Source: Nostocales cyanobacterium Centralia_MAG_434 (GTDB lineage: Bacteria; Cyanobacteriota; Cyanobacteriia; Cyanobacteriales; Nostocaceae). Taken from it: a stretch of 35,196 nt of DNA. Made by a program: the position numbers and the translations under genes. Positions within the stretch are counted from its first letter, which is position 1. Each line of letters starts with the position of its first letter. Shown here piece after piece: positions 35,192-35,196 of the stretch. Location: assembly GCA_021324415.1 (NCBI GenBank), contig JAJPJF010000247.1, positions 1 through 35,196 of the forward strand, in the 5' to 3' direction. The notes beneath the pieces are model-generated. The model did not search any database. It was not told the origin of the DNA and saw only the letters and a program-made list of their open reading frames with translations.

Positions 35192-35196
35192 ATTGA

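Noticed and set aside
1-35196. tRNA, rRNA, CRISPR arrays, riboswitches
   Set aside because: I saw no cloverleaf, rRNA-like or regularly spaced repeat pattern anywhere in the window.

Overview
The window reads as accessory DNA from a cyanobacterium, probably a filamentous Nostoc-like one. Support: HIP1 octamers (GCGATCGC) at 47-54, 7298-7305 and 20436-20443, cyanobacterial-type insertion sequences and MITEs, and NRPS domains of cyanobacterial character. This is inference from style; no rRNA, tRNA or CRISPR array is present.

Layout. (1) 63-1355: a type II NAD(P)H dehydrogenase, followed by a spacer carrying a foldback repeat (1705-1886). (2) 1883-23530: a dense minus-strand operon. In transcription order it encodes an HTTM membrane protein, a 2706-aa NRPS, a 2380-aa KS/NRPS hybrid, a GNAT acetyltransferase, two ABC exporter half-transporters and a DCC thiol-oxidoreductase-like protein. 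Most junctions overlap by 4-11 bases or lie 2 bases apart; the one real gap (6527-6787) precedes the GNAT gene. (3) 23788-24923: a decayed IS5-like element inserted exactly at the 3' end of the next gene. (4) 24886-29566: a second minus-strand group encoding a ComA-like phosphosulfolactate synthase, a VOC protein and a loading NRPS (acyl ligase-PCP-C). (5) 29700-35196: mobile debris, namely an IS5-type transposase fragment, a MITE with an 8-bp target duplication, an HTH/zinc-ribbon regulator divergent from a tyrosine recombinase, a GNAT protein, and a broken Tn3 transposase split by an 81-nt palindromic insert.

Proposed logic (inference). The loading NRPS ends with a C domain and the 2706-aa NRPS begins with an A domain, so they fit as consecutive proteins: AL-T-C | A1-T1-C-A2-T2-C-A3-T3 | KS-AT(vestige)-T-C-A4-T4-C. 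The specificity pockets suggest A1 about Gly and A2 Ser; A3 and A4 are unassigned. There is no thioesterase or reductase for release. The acyl-ligase domain resembles AAE3/oxalyl-CoA synthetases rather than fatty-acid loaders. It sits beside a ComA-like gene, so a small polar, possibly sulfonated, starter acid is a testable idea. The exporter pair is probably the product or self-protection transporter.

Three catalytic positions are lost: the phosphopantetheine Ser of T1 (Ile543), the AT nucleophile motif, and the second His of the last C domain (Gln2066). Either the line is decaying or it works in a non-standard way.
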